19,329 bases of DNA from Clavulina sp. PMI_390 (GCA_015039315.1 WIDE01000257.1:1-19329); one strand, 5' to 3'; shown: positions 1 to 10,637, counted from the stretch's first letter. Translations and numbers: made by a program. The notes: generated from the sequence alone by a model not told the origin.

Positions 1-1063
1 GGGGGGGGGCGCGAAAAGTCAGCAGAGCGTGTGCATGGCGTGAACCTCACAAGACTGAAAGAAGACGGATTACCCACTTGCTTGTAGATGTACTCCACAA
101 CATCGACCCCGACTTCTTTACCACCATGAACTTGCTCGGAGGGAGGGGAGACGCGAACGGCGGAGAGCAGGACGGGGAGAACTGACTTGACATTGGCGCT
201 GTATGTCTATGGGGCAAAGGGAAAGACCCACAGTGATAAGTAAGTGCGGAACTGTGGGCTTCGGAGGCCTGGCTGCGATTGAGGACTCACCAACTTGACG
301 GAGGGAGTATCTGTAAGCCGGAAGCAAAATCATTTATCCGTACATTCAAGTTAGGAGAGATCGGGTAAATGACTAACCTTGGAGGGGGCTAAGGGTGCGG
401 GCATAGATGGGCTGGCACTGGCTGAAGAGGTAGTCAAACTTCTTCCCGGCGGTCTGCCTGCGATACGATCAAGAGGATGTGAGTTCACGTCAAGCAGCCA
501 AAAGTGGAGATACATACTCCTTTTCAAGCCAGCCGATCGCAGTACCTTCTTTAGTGGTCGAGTACTCGATTTCTACGCGAATGGATTCACCCTTTTGCAG
601 GCCGGCGGGGAGCGGGACGGAAAGGGGAGACCCGAGGACCGGATGAGCTGGTCCGAGGTCGTGCTGCATTATGGTCGAGATGAGCTTTTGTGTTAGTAAT
701 AGGATGGAAAGGACGTACCTCGACGACTTTTTCGCCAACAGTGACACGGTCGATGACGAGGTAAGACGAGTCGAAACTATAGGCGGGAGATCGATGATCA
801 ACCGCTGTGTTCGCTATGATTTTCCAGGAGGGGGTACTGACATGACACGGTCGACGTTGGGCTTGTGCACGATGAGGGTGTGGACGGTCGAGCCAACGAA
901 TCGACGTTCCTTCCAGTCGATTGTCCAGTTGAAGTGCACCTGTGTTAGAATTGGTCAGTCAATGAATGTATGCATGTTCGATTCAGCAACGGACATGCGA
1001 GGTGGAGATGTCTTCGTAGTTACTATGCGTAGCAGGATCCTTCACGAACTGTTCTGAATCCAT
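1..1063 (-). CDS. Leukotriene A4 hydrolase-like M1 aminopeptidase, left tandem copy, 5' part only
   Basis: This is the N-terminal part of a second M1-family aminopeptidase (LTA4H / yeast Lap2 type). The ATG is at 1063. Exons read 1063-995, 939-842, 776-719, 663-518, 457-378, 310-291 and 206-78, which gives 200 codons with no stop or frameshift. Every exon length (69, 98, 58, 146, 80, 20, 129 nt) equals that of the complete copy to the right. By hand comparison about 9 of 200 residues differ, while many third codon positions have changed, which suggests constraint on the protein. This part covers the N-terminal beta domain only. The GXMEN and HEXXH zinc motifs would lie beyond the left edge, so activity cannot be judged. 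The intron 1 donor is GTCCGT, weaker than GTACGT in the right copy. Exon 8 is not in the window. Confidence 0.88.
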
Positions 1064-1721
1064 CTTAGTCGCCTGTATTGGTGTTGATGCAGTAGTGGAG
1101 GTGGTGTAAGGTCGGAGGCGAGGGGCGATTCGTGTTGATCGCTGTTGATATCGAGGCTCGACTACTTTCCGCGTGGAAACTTTGCTTGAAGGCGAGTCCA
1201 CCATATGCAGCGTCGCTAGCCCACGAGTTACTTCTTGTACCCGCGCATGGCTCGCCAAAGAAGTCACTGATGCTAGCCGATGCGTCGCGCTGACCCCTCT
1301 CGCTGTTAATCTCGTCAACGGCATCCAGCTTGGTTCTGCCCAAGTTGACGCTTTTCGTTGGCAGTCTCGGTGCCGATCATATTCCCACGGTCTCCCTCAA
1401 GGGACTGCACCGCTCTCAGACTTCGTTTAAACAAATCAGACCCGTCCTGTGATAACATAAGTATCTAGCGAGGCAAGAAGTTGAATATCCCTTTGGGGCC
1501 TCGGCCGAGGCGGTTTCAATCCGCAAGATGGAGGCGAATGATACATGCAGTAGATATGCGTTCATTCTTCTTCCACCACTTGAGCGCACTAACGCGGGTA
1601 TTCAACAAATTCAGCAACTTATGCAAGCCCCAGATCCTGTTATTGGAGATAAAAGTAGAAAAATGCGTCAGCTCACTCGTGCATATCTCTCACGCTCTGG
1701 CGCGTCCAGCACAGAATAGCA
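1064..1721. promoter_or_regulatory. Spacer between the tandem hydrolases: left-copy promoter and right-copy 3' flank
   Basis: This spacer of about 660 nt has no convincing gene. The part next to the left copy (about 1064-1395) resembles the upstream region of the right copy (about 4928-5255). Both share 'ggcgattcgtgttga' and a block with 'cttttcgttg' followed by 'attcccacggtc', so upstream sequence was duplicated along with the gene. The rest (about 1400-1721) is the 3' flank of the right copy. No AATAAA is visible there on the minus strand. Small ORFs in the region look like chance. Confidence 0.6.
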
Positions 1722-4700
1722 TCAAAGCAGGAGAAGTAGTAGCCGCCGCACCTTATCAATCAACCTCCGTGCAATAGGATGGAAGAACACCTGATTCTCC
1801 CTCCACACTTTCTTCGCATACTCTCCATCGCCGACCTTACCCATAGACCTGAAGATTGGTCTGCAAAACTTCATCCTTCCCTTAATCATTTTCGGGTCCG
1901 CGACCCACTGTCCAGCCTCTTTCACCCACCGTGCAGCGCCGCCATCGGGTGAAGATGGGTTCGCAGCCAGGACTAGCATGTAGAAGCGGTGTCGGAGCTC
2001 AATGTTAGGAGTTGTATCGAGTGAGTAGAGGTCGCTGAGGTGCTGAAGATGAGATAAGGGGAGCGAAGAGCCACCAATATCAGAGAGACGCTCCAGGAAA
2101 ACAACTGCGTGAAAGTATGAGGAAGTGAGACATGAGTGGTGGCGATCTAGCTATCACATCAACCCTGACGACACACACCTTTTTGCAGCGCCATGAAACC
2201 ATCCAGATCCTGAGTTTTGAACATAGTCTGTACGTCCCCAATCGGTGTATTTTCCGAGTCCTTCCACTTCTTTGCGAGCGCATACGCCTCGTTCGCAAGA
2301 GTAGTATCGTAGACAGGCTCCACCGGCATCGAAAGTCCCTCGCCATAGAACCAGGCCTACGAGTCATATGTGATGAAACGATAATGGAAGAAAGAAGACA
2401 CACTTACATCCCAATCTACGCTATCCAGAAGCTTGATCTTCTCATCACCATGGTGCTCTTGGAAATACGCGTACAAGTGGGCCTTCCACTGGGCCGTGCG
2501 GATCGACTTGCCACGGCTGAATATAAATTGTAACATAAAGCCATAAATGGTAAAATAGTACGTTTTTTGAATTAAAATTGTATTTGAGAAGGTAGGAAGA
2601 AGCTAGCACTCACAAGGTATTGACGTAATCTATTGCATATGGCACAAAGACATCCAAACCACCCAGCAGTCGTTCTGTGCGACCAAATGCATGGGGTGAT
2701 GGAGTCAGATAAGCATCTCGAGGGCGGGAAAGCACAGAGCAGGCGATCCACGTACCAAGATAGAGCAAGAAGTTTCCACCTTTCTCATAAGGCACCTGTG
2801 AACTGTAGAACCCGGTCCATCAATTACCCCTACTTACATCCTTTCTGTTCCCTCTCCGGTCAGAAAAGCGACGAAAACTCACTAAGCCTCATCAGGATCT
2901 TCGCCAAATTTGTAGTCAATGACCATCCTCTGGAAGCGTCTTGTCTCGGGTTTCTCGCCGTACCGCCGCAGATCCCCGTCGAGACCCTTGCGGCCAATGA
3001 TGTACCCAAAGTCGCGAGCAGCTGGACCATTCAATTGTTGAGCGAGGAGGCGTTCGAGCCAGGTTGTCCAGCCTTCGTTGAGCCAGAACTGGACGGTGGG
3101 TGCGCGATGAAACGAGTTTCAGAGGAAAACGGTGGAGATGGAGCGTGAATGGGTTAAGAGACACAATCAGTATGGAATGCCATGAAAGGCTCCACAAAAT
3201 ATGAGGCTTACTCACATGCCCGGAATCGGCAGTTGTAATGTTGTTCCCGAACCAGCTGTGTGAAATCTCATGCCCAACGACGTAGACGAGGGAACGGTCT
3301 CCAGCGAGGAGAGCTGCAATGTTCCACCAACAGTGTGAGTACAAGGTCCTAGCAGCAAAGTACACCAAAGAGAAAAGGAGATAGGCACGCACTAGGAGTG
3401 ACAAATGTCAAGCACGAGTTCTCCCTAAGATCCGAGCAAGATGTGATGAGGGACGTAGATGGGAAGGAAGCAAGACAGCGATAGAAGCTTACATGCCACC
3501 ATATGGGAAACTAGGCGGGAGCACCAGCAGATCATATACTCCGAACTCATATGGCGTGATGAGATTTTCCGCGGTGGATACATATCTGCATTCACACATC
3601 GCTCGTGAGCCCCATCAGAGACAGCTTGGCCGGGAAAAAAAGTGTATGACTGACCGATTTGTATCCTCAACAAACTCCCACTCGGCTTTCTCGATAAGCT
3701 CAGGCTCACTCCACACGCCGGTGCGCCATTTGACGGGTTCACCATTGGCATCGCTCTTGACAAGGCGTGGGAAGGCGCGGTATACGAGGTTGCCTGATGC
3801 AATCGCAATGATATATGAGGGGATGCGTACGGCCTAAAGGAGAGGTGAAACGATCCGAGATTTGATAAAATAGGGGAAGAAGGTGGAATGGCATGGTAAG
3901 ACATACCTGTTCATAGACATACTCTACGATATCAACACCGACTTCTTTGCCACCATGAACTTGCTCGGAGGGTGGAGAAACGCGGACAGCTGATAGTAGC
4001 ACTGGAAGGACGGATTTGACATTTGCGCTGTAGGTCTATTAGAATAAATGAAGCTTTAATAAGAGAGATAGAGCAGGAAGGCAGAGTGCAGAGATGGAGC
4101 GTGATGTGGACTCACCAACTTGACGGAAGGTGTATCTATTATTTAGAAGCAAATCAATCAATCACTCTTCTTCGCAACGCTTATATCAGAAGACGACGAA
4201 CGACTCACCCTGGAGAGGGCTGAGGGTGCGAGCATAGATAGGCTGGCACTGGCTAAAGAGGTACTCGAATTTCTTTCCAGCGGTTTGCCTTGAGGCACAT
4301 CAGTCCATGTTGAGTCTAGGACAGCAGCAAGGGAAGAGACGCACTCCTTTTCGAGCCAGCCGATTGCAGTACCCTCTTTGGTGGTCGAATACTCGATCTC
4401 GACGCGGATGGATTCGCCCTTCTGGAGGCCGGCGGGGAGCGGGACGGAAAGGGGGGAACCGAGGACCGGATGGGCTGGTCCGAGATCGTGCTTGTATTAC
4501 AACGTCGATCGGGGGTGGTTTTTGCTAAGTAAAAGTATGAGCGAATAGTCAATGGGGAATGCTGACCTCGACAACTTTGGCGCCCACTGTGACGCGGTCA
4601 ATGACAAGGTAAGACGAATCGAAGCTAGGGAGGGATATCAGAGTGAGGCGATCGATCAACCAGTGGCCGCTCTATAAACTTTGAGAGGTTTGGACATACA

Positions 4701-4927
4701 TAACACGGTCGACGTTAGGCTTGTGAACGATGAGTGTGTGGACCGCCGAGCCTACGAATCGGCGCTCCTTCCAGTCGATTGTCCAGTTGAAATGCACCTA
4801 TGTTGCACCCACCCGTCATTCATCAAATATATGCATTCTATGTGGCCAGCTGACGTACATGCGAGGTGGAGATGTCTTCGTAGTTGCTGTGTGTCGTAGG
4901 ATCCTTTACAAACTGGTTCGGATCCAT
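1722..4927 (-). CDS. Leukotriene A4 hydrolase-like M1 aminopeptidase, complete right copy (17 exons, 661 aa)
   Basis: Zinc aminopeptidase of the M1 family; the family removes N-terminal residues and in some members also hydrolyses epoxides. Exons: 4927-4859, 4797-4700, 4624-4567, 4490-4345, 4288-4209, 4135-4116, 4035-3907, 3833-3655, 3585-3493, 3424-3393, 3313-3216, 3088-2883, 2802-2756, 2674-2614, 2516-2408, 2356-2179, 2104-1722. Together they make 1986 nt in one frame. GGMEN is at about 289-293. The zinc site is HEISH at 316-320 plus Glu339 in FWLNEG, exactly HEXXH-X18-E. Asp400, Tyr403 and Tyr408 in DPDEAYSQVPYEKG match human LTA4H Asp375, Tyr378 and Tyr383. GRMKF (Arg611, Lys613) matches the human Arg563/Lys565 substrate-carboxylate site. 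661 aa is close to yeast Lap2 and somewhat longer than human LTA4H. The C-terminus ends in two Arg and six Leu, which is unusual. A native substrate cannot be inferred. Confidence 0.95.
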
Positions 4928-5633
4928 CGTCGTCATCAGTGGTCAAAAGTTGTGTGCGTGTGGGGTCGGATGCTATAGGACGCGGTGGCGATTCGTGTTG
5001 ACCCCTGTTGAGTCCGAGACTCGGCTTCTGTCCGCTTTTGCTTGGAACACCAGTCCAGCACATTCTGCATTCTAGTCCGCAGACAACCCTTCTTGCTACG
5101 CGGGCACATGGGCTTAGTTTGGGTGCACTAGTGTTAGCTGGCGTGTTTTGGTATCCGCTGTCGTCGGGCTCGTCATCGTCATCAGGCCAGTTTGTGTTTG
5201 ACACTTCACTTTTCGTTGACAGGCTTGGTGTCAAAAGCACATTCCCACGGTCCCGTTCATTGTCCTTTGCCCCTCAAAGGTACTACATAACACGCTCTGC
5301 ACCATGAACTCTGAAAATCCTTTGTACTCTAAATGGCGACGATGAAAATACAATGATCCATATCATTCCTCAGTCGCCGCTCGAACGTTGATTGAACAAT
5401 CTGACTCGCCCCGCTCTTTCTTCCGCAAAACATGAGCGCCAATACCCGTGGTCGACACATCATAACACGAGGAACATGCGGTCATCCGCCCTATGTCTGA
5501 CAATCCCGCTATATAGTGTTATCACCTCTCCCTCCTCTCTCGTCCCGTCCCGTCGTCATCGCATCTCTCGTGCCCTCCTCACTAGATACAGGCGCAAGAA
5601 AGAGGAGTCATAAGGAATATCTTACTTGCACCC
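4928..5633. promoter_or_regulatory. Divergent intergenic promoter region
   Basis: This region of about 700 nt separates the minus-strand hydrolase (ATG 4927) from the plus-strand coiled-coil gene (ATG 5634) and should hold both promoters. The hydrolase-proximal half is the duplicated upstream block also found at 1064-1395. On the plus strand there is a TATA-like TATATAG at 5510-5516, about 118 nt before the ATG. A CT-rich stretch (about 5520-5585) follows, typical of fungal transcription start regions. No coding potential is supported; the small ORFs here lack any family resemblance. Confidence 0.55.
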
Positions 5634-6967
5634 ATGAGCACGAGATTCAGCTCGGAACTTGTGGATCTCCTTCGTGCGGCAGATATCCCTCTTCCTTCCC
5701 TCTCAGAGCCCCCATCTCCCGATGAGCTGAATAGGATACGCACCACACTGTCTATTCTATGCACGCAGCCAGGTTCGTCATATCTTAACGGAAGAATGGC
5801 CTTAATCTCTACTAATTATTACGCCTGAATATCTTAATACGCGCAGAGACAGAGCAGAACCTGAGCACGATCGGCCTGCTCTACCTCGCCATGATCGGCG
5901 CCAAGAACAGCACCCTCATCCCGTCCTTAAGGCATGAGCACGATAGTGAGTCTTGCTCCCTCCCTTCTTCGCATTTTACACCTTCTGAGAGGCAGTCTGC
6001 TATTCTTTCATTTGTTACTAAGACCAATATACCCCAGCACTTGTCCTTCCTGCACTCCCCAACACGGACTTTGAGATACCCGAGCCTCCTTATCCCATGA
6101 GTGAGCACTACGTGGGCGAGCTATTCCGTCTCAGTGAGGACGTGAAGAATGACTTTGGTACGTCGTCGGCCGTTCTCTTGAGCCATTTGATCCGGCGGTG
6201 CCTGATGAGTGGTGCCTGTGATTTGATTCGTAGAGCGCGGAGACGACGTGGACGTGGAAGATATCGACGCACTCGATGACTACATGGAAAGGGTCGCAGA
6301 ATGCCTCTTGCTGCATAATGCTCGACGTTCGTCGGTGCCACTGAGCCTCGGGACGAACGCCCTGGGGCTCGACCTCACTGGTCTCGGTAGCAACAATGCC
6401 ATTGAACCCGTGGCAGTTTCTGATCCTTCAGAGAGCTCTCGATCTGGGACGCCGCCCATGACTCCATCATCCCCTTCATCATCTCCACCCTTCTCGCAGC
6501 CCGCGGAAATTCAAGAAGAACAGTCCCAATCTGGGTCACAGGTCGAGGCTATCGCAGCCCAGCTACGCAGCCTCACACAGCTACTTGCATCTACTACCTC
6601 GTCCCAGCAGCACCAAACCCGCCAGCTCGCTCAACTGCGTGCCAAAGTCGAGGAGCTCGAACGAGAGAATGTCGCACTCCATGGTGAGGTTATTCGGCTG
6701 GCTGCCGCTGAGCAAGAATGGAGACAGAGGGAGGCAGGTAGGCAGCGGGATTTAGGGGCAGGGTCGAGGATTGATGAAGTAGAGCAGGAGGTGAAGGTGC
6801 TGAAGACCCAGGTGCGCATTATGTGGGTTGAGAGCCTCGAGAGGGATGATCGTAACTTTGTGAGTGCTTTTGTTCTTCGTCTCTAGAGCTTGTGGCCGCC
6901 GTTCCTGATTTTCCTTTCTTGCATCGCTTTCGCTCTCGTTCTCGTTTCCGTTCGTCGTGGACGGTAA
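5634..6967 (+). CDS. Hypothetical coiled-coil protein with C-terminal membrane anchor
   Basis: I do not recognise this family. Exons 5634-5772, 5847-5945, 6038-6157 and 6234 onward join in phase. The first 135 or so residues are probably globular. A Ser/Pro-rich linker follows (about 175-215), then a Gln/Glu-rich stretch with heptad-like Leu spacing that is probably coiled coil (about 225-320). The 3' end is ambiguous. An acceptor at 6886 opens a frame (6887-6967) beginning SLWPPFLIF, with about 20 hydrophobic residues, a VRRGR-type basic end and TAA: a classic tail anchor. The donor is either CAG|GTGCGC (intron 6812-6886, 75 nt; total 338 aa) or TTT|GTGAGT (intron 6860-6886, only 27 nt and improbably short). 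Without splicing the frame stops at 6886. A cytosolic protein anchored in an internal membrane is my inference. Confidence 0.75.
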
Positions 6968-6969
6968 AG

Positions 6970-7591
6970 GGCACGGCATTACCTTCTACTCGCATAGACG
7001 ACAGTACACTTGCGGGCAGCCATCACCAGCGCCATCCTTATGATACACCCACTTCATCTTCTGCCTCAGCATACTCCTCTCAACGCGGATCCGAGAAACC
7101 TGTCGGTGATGACCGCTACTGCTACACTCACCACGTACACCCCATCCCACCTGCACCAGGACTTGTGCACGCTCAGCGCCCTACGAGCCCATCCCCCGCT
7201 AGTTCATGGGAGGATCTAGTGACCCGGAATGCAGATAGGATTCACTACGGCTGTGCCTCGCCAGTACAGAAGCAGAGCGTGCTAGCGCTTGCTCCAATGG
7301 GCCTCCCGGAGCACATGGAGGATATGGATGTGGATGGACCAGGGCTCCCGATGCAATCAAGAGAGCTCATGTACCCGGCAACCATCGCTAACGACTCGGC
7401 CCCAACCCCAGATTCATCTGTACGTGTGTTTTTAATCTTTTTGCGCGCTCTTTTCCATATTCATTACTGACTCGTACCCTCTCCTTCTGATCCCATAGTC
7501 GTACTATGAGCCTGGACTTCCTGAATCGTATAATGTGGAGGCTATTGAGAAGTTCCGCGCAGGCGTGTTTGATGCCCAACCACACGACTAG
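6970..7591 (+). CDS. Pro/Ser-rich coding segment, 5' end unassigned; possible alternative 3' exons of the upstream gene
   Basis: An open frame runs up to 7419 and splices (donor GTACGT at 7420, acceptor CATAG at 7498, 79-nt intron) in phase to 7499-7591, ending in TAG. The product is rich in Ser, Pro and His, with an acidic Met-rich patch (MEDMDVDGP, about 7315-7340) and a Tyr/Glu-rich C-terminus (EAIEKFRAGVFDAQPHD). No domain is recognised. There is no in-frame ATG before 7297 and no good separate 5' exon. The coiled-coil gene's phase-0 donors (6812 or 6860) can join it at AAG|GGC (exon from 6970) or CAG|CGC (exon from 7030), replacing the membrane anchor with this tail. It may instead be a separate gene with an unseen first exon. 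The listed start is the first of those acceptors, not a proven boundary. Confidence 0.5.
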
Positions 7592-8381
7592 TCTCAGTGC
7601 GGCTACGGCTCAGAGAAGCGTGGAGAAGATACGACAAGCCGCCTGGAGACGTTGATGAGGCTGCCTTCACCACCACCAATGGAGTGGTAGTGTAAGTGAC
7701 TTCGGCTAATTCGATGGATGCTGGGCCTGGGTCGTCCCAAGGGCTTATGCACATGCATCTTCTCTCTCGATAACTTATACTACTAATAACACATGTACAT
7801 GCACAGGTACCTCCTTATGATAATCAAAGTATTCCCTCAATTATCTAGCTCCAAAGCAGGGATTCCGTTTAATAAAATTTTCATGGTGAAGGGATATTGT
7901 TTCAATGTATGAGCCTTTTGCGAAAATCTAGGGGATCTGTCCTTTGAATTTGCAACAAGCACATCGCCCCACCTTGCGGCCTTCACCCTCCGGCTCCGTG
8001 TGTCGGAACCGAACTCCCCAGTTTCCGCTATACATGCTGCTCTCCGGGTTGTCATCCTCGATCTCTCGAGCCACCCGGTATCGAAGACCCCAGTCTAAAC
8101 CAATAGAAAGCCACTAGCTGGCCCATCACTCTTCCCTGGACACCGCGCAAGATGGTCGCGGATCTTATTGTCATACTTGGCCTTATCCCTCCTCTGAGAA
8201 TCAACGGTATCACATCATCCGCGAGCTGCTCGGGAGTGTTGAAGAGCTGCTCGCGAATTGGTTATGACTCGGGGCTGAAGCGGCCGCAGCCCGGTTGGCT
8301 TAGCGACGGCTGCAAACTAGAGCTGGAGGCGCGCGGTGGGGAGGCGTGTGAAGAGAACTCAACATCCACCGACCACAGATC
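7592..8381. other. Intergenic region between the Pro/Ser-rich exons and the Zn cluster gene
   Basis: About 790 nt with no supported gene on either strand. An AATAAA-like hexamer lies at 7871-7876, about 280 nt after the upstream stop, and could serve as its poly(A) signal. The right part should hold the promoter of the Zn2Cys6 gene, but no clear TATA box is seen. The small ORFs here lack recognisable similarity. Confidence 0.4.
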
Positions 8382-10476
8382 ATGAGTCGTTATACTCTCG
8401 CGAGAGGAACGGCGTGCCTCCGCTGCCGGAAGCTTCACGTAGTGCGTTCAACACACCACGCGCGCCTTTTCTACGCATCTCGGCTAATACAACAAGGATG
8501 TTTTCATCTTCCTTAGAAATGCACTGGGTGGAGACCCACTTGTTCTCGATGTCTCCGTGCCCGAAATCAATGCTTCTATAGCGAAGAAACTCAGCACGCA
8601 CTTCCACTCGGTCCTGTAGTGCGCCCCCCGCTCGATTTAGAGCTGAGGAGCAACAAAGTGCTTCTTTCATCGAAGCACAACCTGTTTGTGATCTCGGCGA
8701 GGCTCCAAGAGCGAATCAATCGCTTAGGGAGGCTTCGTGAGGCCCTTCCCACTCTCTCCTCGATCCCAATGCTTATATGCGACGAGCGCGCCCAGCTGGA
8801 CGCGATTTCATCGAAATCTTTCTGCCATGTAGGACTACCAACACGCTATCCACAAGAGGGAGAAATTCATGGGGTAGAAACATCAATAATGGAGCACACT
8901 CTAGAATCATTTCAGTGGGCGAAAGGAGAGGAGCTACCACTCCCAATGTCCCTCTATCTGTAAGTTCCGTTCGCCTCCTATGATATAAATGTTCTCTGGC
9001 TGATCAACTTCATAGCATTGGAATCTTTCTACCATATCGTTCCCACTTCAACTTTTTCATCCCACTTACTCACTTGCTCCGTGTTCTTCCCTTACCCACC
9101 TGGCACGCCGAGTCCCTCCACCCCTGCTTGCGAAATGCGCTCCATCTTGCGGCATGTAGCATTCTTGGAGGGGACTGGAAGCTAATGGAGCCTTATTTTG
9201 CAGATCGTACCCGACACTTTCTTGAGAGGGCCCTCATGCTTGTCAACCAGAGACACATTATGGACTATCTCTGGGCGAGCTGTCTGCTGGCTACTTACTT
9301 TGCACGTGAGCGGAGGCTTGAAGAAAGCTATACGATCATCGCACCCGCCAGCTATTTCGCGATCGCGTGTGGTCTTGTGTGCACCCATAACCCGGAATAT
9401 GAGGACCACTATGACCCACATGATTACTTGTTGCCTGCTCCGGTGACAGAAACCGAAGTGCTTCTCCGACTTTGGCTGGCCCACTCAGTTTTCACAACCG
9501 ATCAAATGCTGAGTACACTGACGGGACTCCCTTCATGTGTCAGTTGCGATAGCCGGTGGACGCCGTCCATGGAGAAAGTGGAGGTTGTCTACCCATGGTT
9601 CAAGGTCAGTTCTTCAGCGATTCTGTCCTCAAATAATGGCTAACTCAGCACTACTGTTCTATCAAGACGCCGGTAGCAAGAGAGGAGGAAGTATCGAAGG
9701 TCTGGCAGTCTGATATACACCGAAACCTCTCGATAGCGCACGTGTTTCGACAAGTAACTGCAACATTACTCCCTATGTTTCGTACGTGTATTTCTCGCCA
9801 ATCACAGACACGGTTCAAATGACCAAAATGGCCATTAGAGAATCCAACGATTATAGAGGTAGCTCTCAAGCCACTGATCTACTTCCATGACTCGAGAATT
9901 CCTCCCCTCTCTGATGCCATCAGTTACTCCGACTCTGATCTCCTCCTCGCGCATACTACTCTATATGGAAGTGCCGCAGTCCTGCAGAGTCTTCTCGCCG
10001 CCAATGATCCTAAAGCCAAAAGCGAAATGCTGCGATGTGCTCAGAGGCTAGTAGAGATATGCAAAATTGTCCAAGGACATGAGCACTTTCGTAGCCTTCA
10101 ACCCTCGGTTGTGTCGATGGTACGTTGTTTATATGCTACAATTCTCTCGTGCTTTTGACCAAGGTCGTCATGATGCTAGATCCACATGATGAATGCGATC
10201 CGAATATTCACCCACGAACTCCAGGGACAAAAAGTTCAGGAAAATCTCGCCGTTTGCAACGAGTACTGTCATTCGATCGAGCTTCTTCTGGATTTCCTTG
10301 GAGCTATGGCGGCACTCTACCCAGCATGGAGTAAGTGGTTGCTCTCTTTGAGATGTTATTCAAACTCGGATGCTGGTTTTCGGCCTGACCTTCTCGTTCT
10401 TCTCGTCTCTCCAGGTAACTCTCCTGACCTTCTCAAGGATACTCTTATCGCAACGATGGGGACTCTACGGACCTAA
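8382..10476 (+). CDS. Zn(II)2Cys6 fungal transcription factor
   Basis: Nuclear DNA-binding regulator of the fungal zinc binuclear cluster class. Exons: 8382-8441, 8517-8959, 9016-9604, 9649-9781, 9857-10119, 10180-10330, 10415-10476 (566 aa). The cluster is split by intron 1 and reads Cys12-X2-Cys15-X6-Cys22-X6-Cys29-X2-Cys32-X6-Cys39, an exact family fit. The donor GTGCGT at 8442 was chosen because it restores the X6 spacing. ATG 8382 is the first Met after an in-frame stop at 8349. From about residue 165 a helical region (HLLRVLPLPTWHAESLHPCL and onward) resembles the middle homology region of fungal regulators. The predicted extreme C-terminus is uncertain: an alternative frame stays open to 10525. 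Target genes cannot be inferred; the neighbours are not an obvious cluster. Confidence 0.88.
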
Positions 10477-10625
10477 CAGGACTGTATACTACTTGGCACT
10501 GCTCTTTGGGTTTCTGACCTATTGATTCCTTGTCGCTGACCTGCTATTGCATCACCCATGGAGTCGATGCTGAATAAATCACACGAGCTCATGAGGACCA
10601 TACGTCATTCATGTGTCCCATAAAT

Positions 10626-10637
10626 CCCCCCCCCCCC

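Noticed and set aside
1..13. G9 run at the extreme left edge
   Set aside because: Could be a sequencing or contig-edge effect or a simple run in intron 7 of the left hydrolase copy; nothing else supports a feature.
972..986. GTTCGATTC resembling a tRNA B box
   Set aside because: It falls inside intron 1 of the left hydrolase copy, with no A box or cloverleaf around it.
2080..2403. Minus-strand 107-codon ORF over the hydrolase
   Set aside because: It is an out-of-frame shadow of exons 16 and 17 of the aminopeptidase.
6860..6886. 27-nt intron (GTGAGT...CTCTAG) in the coiled-coil gene
   Set aside because: Ideal splice-site sequences but far shorter than usual fungal introns; the 75-nt intron from 6812 is preferred, so this is kept only as an ambiguity.
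7010..7219. Plus-strand 69-codon ORF inside the Pro/Ser-rich segment
   Set aside because: It is out of frame with the longer open frame, resembles no known family, and no splice sites connect it.
8152..8385. Plus-strand 77-codon ORF just upstream of the Zn cluster gene
   Set aside because: It is in a different frame from the Zn cluster exon, lacks a recognisable motif, and ends where the real ATG lies; treated as leader or intergenic sequence.
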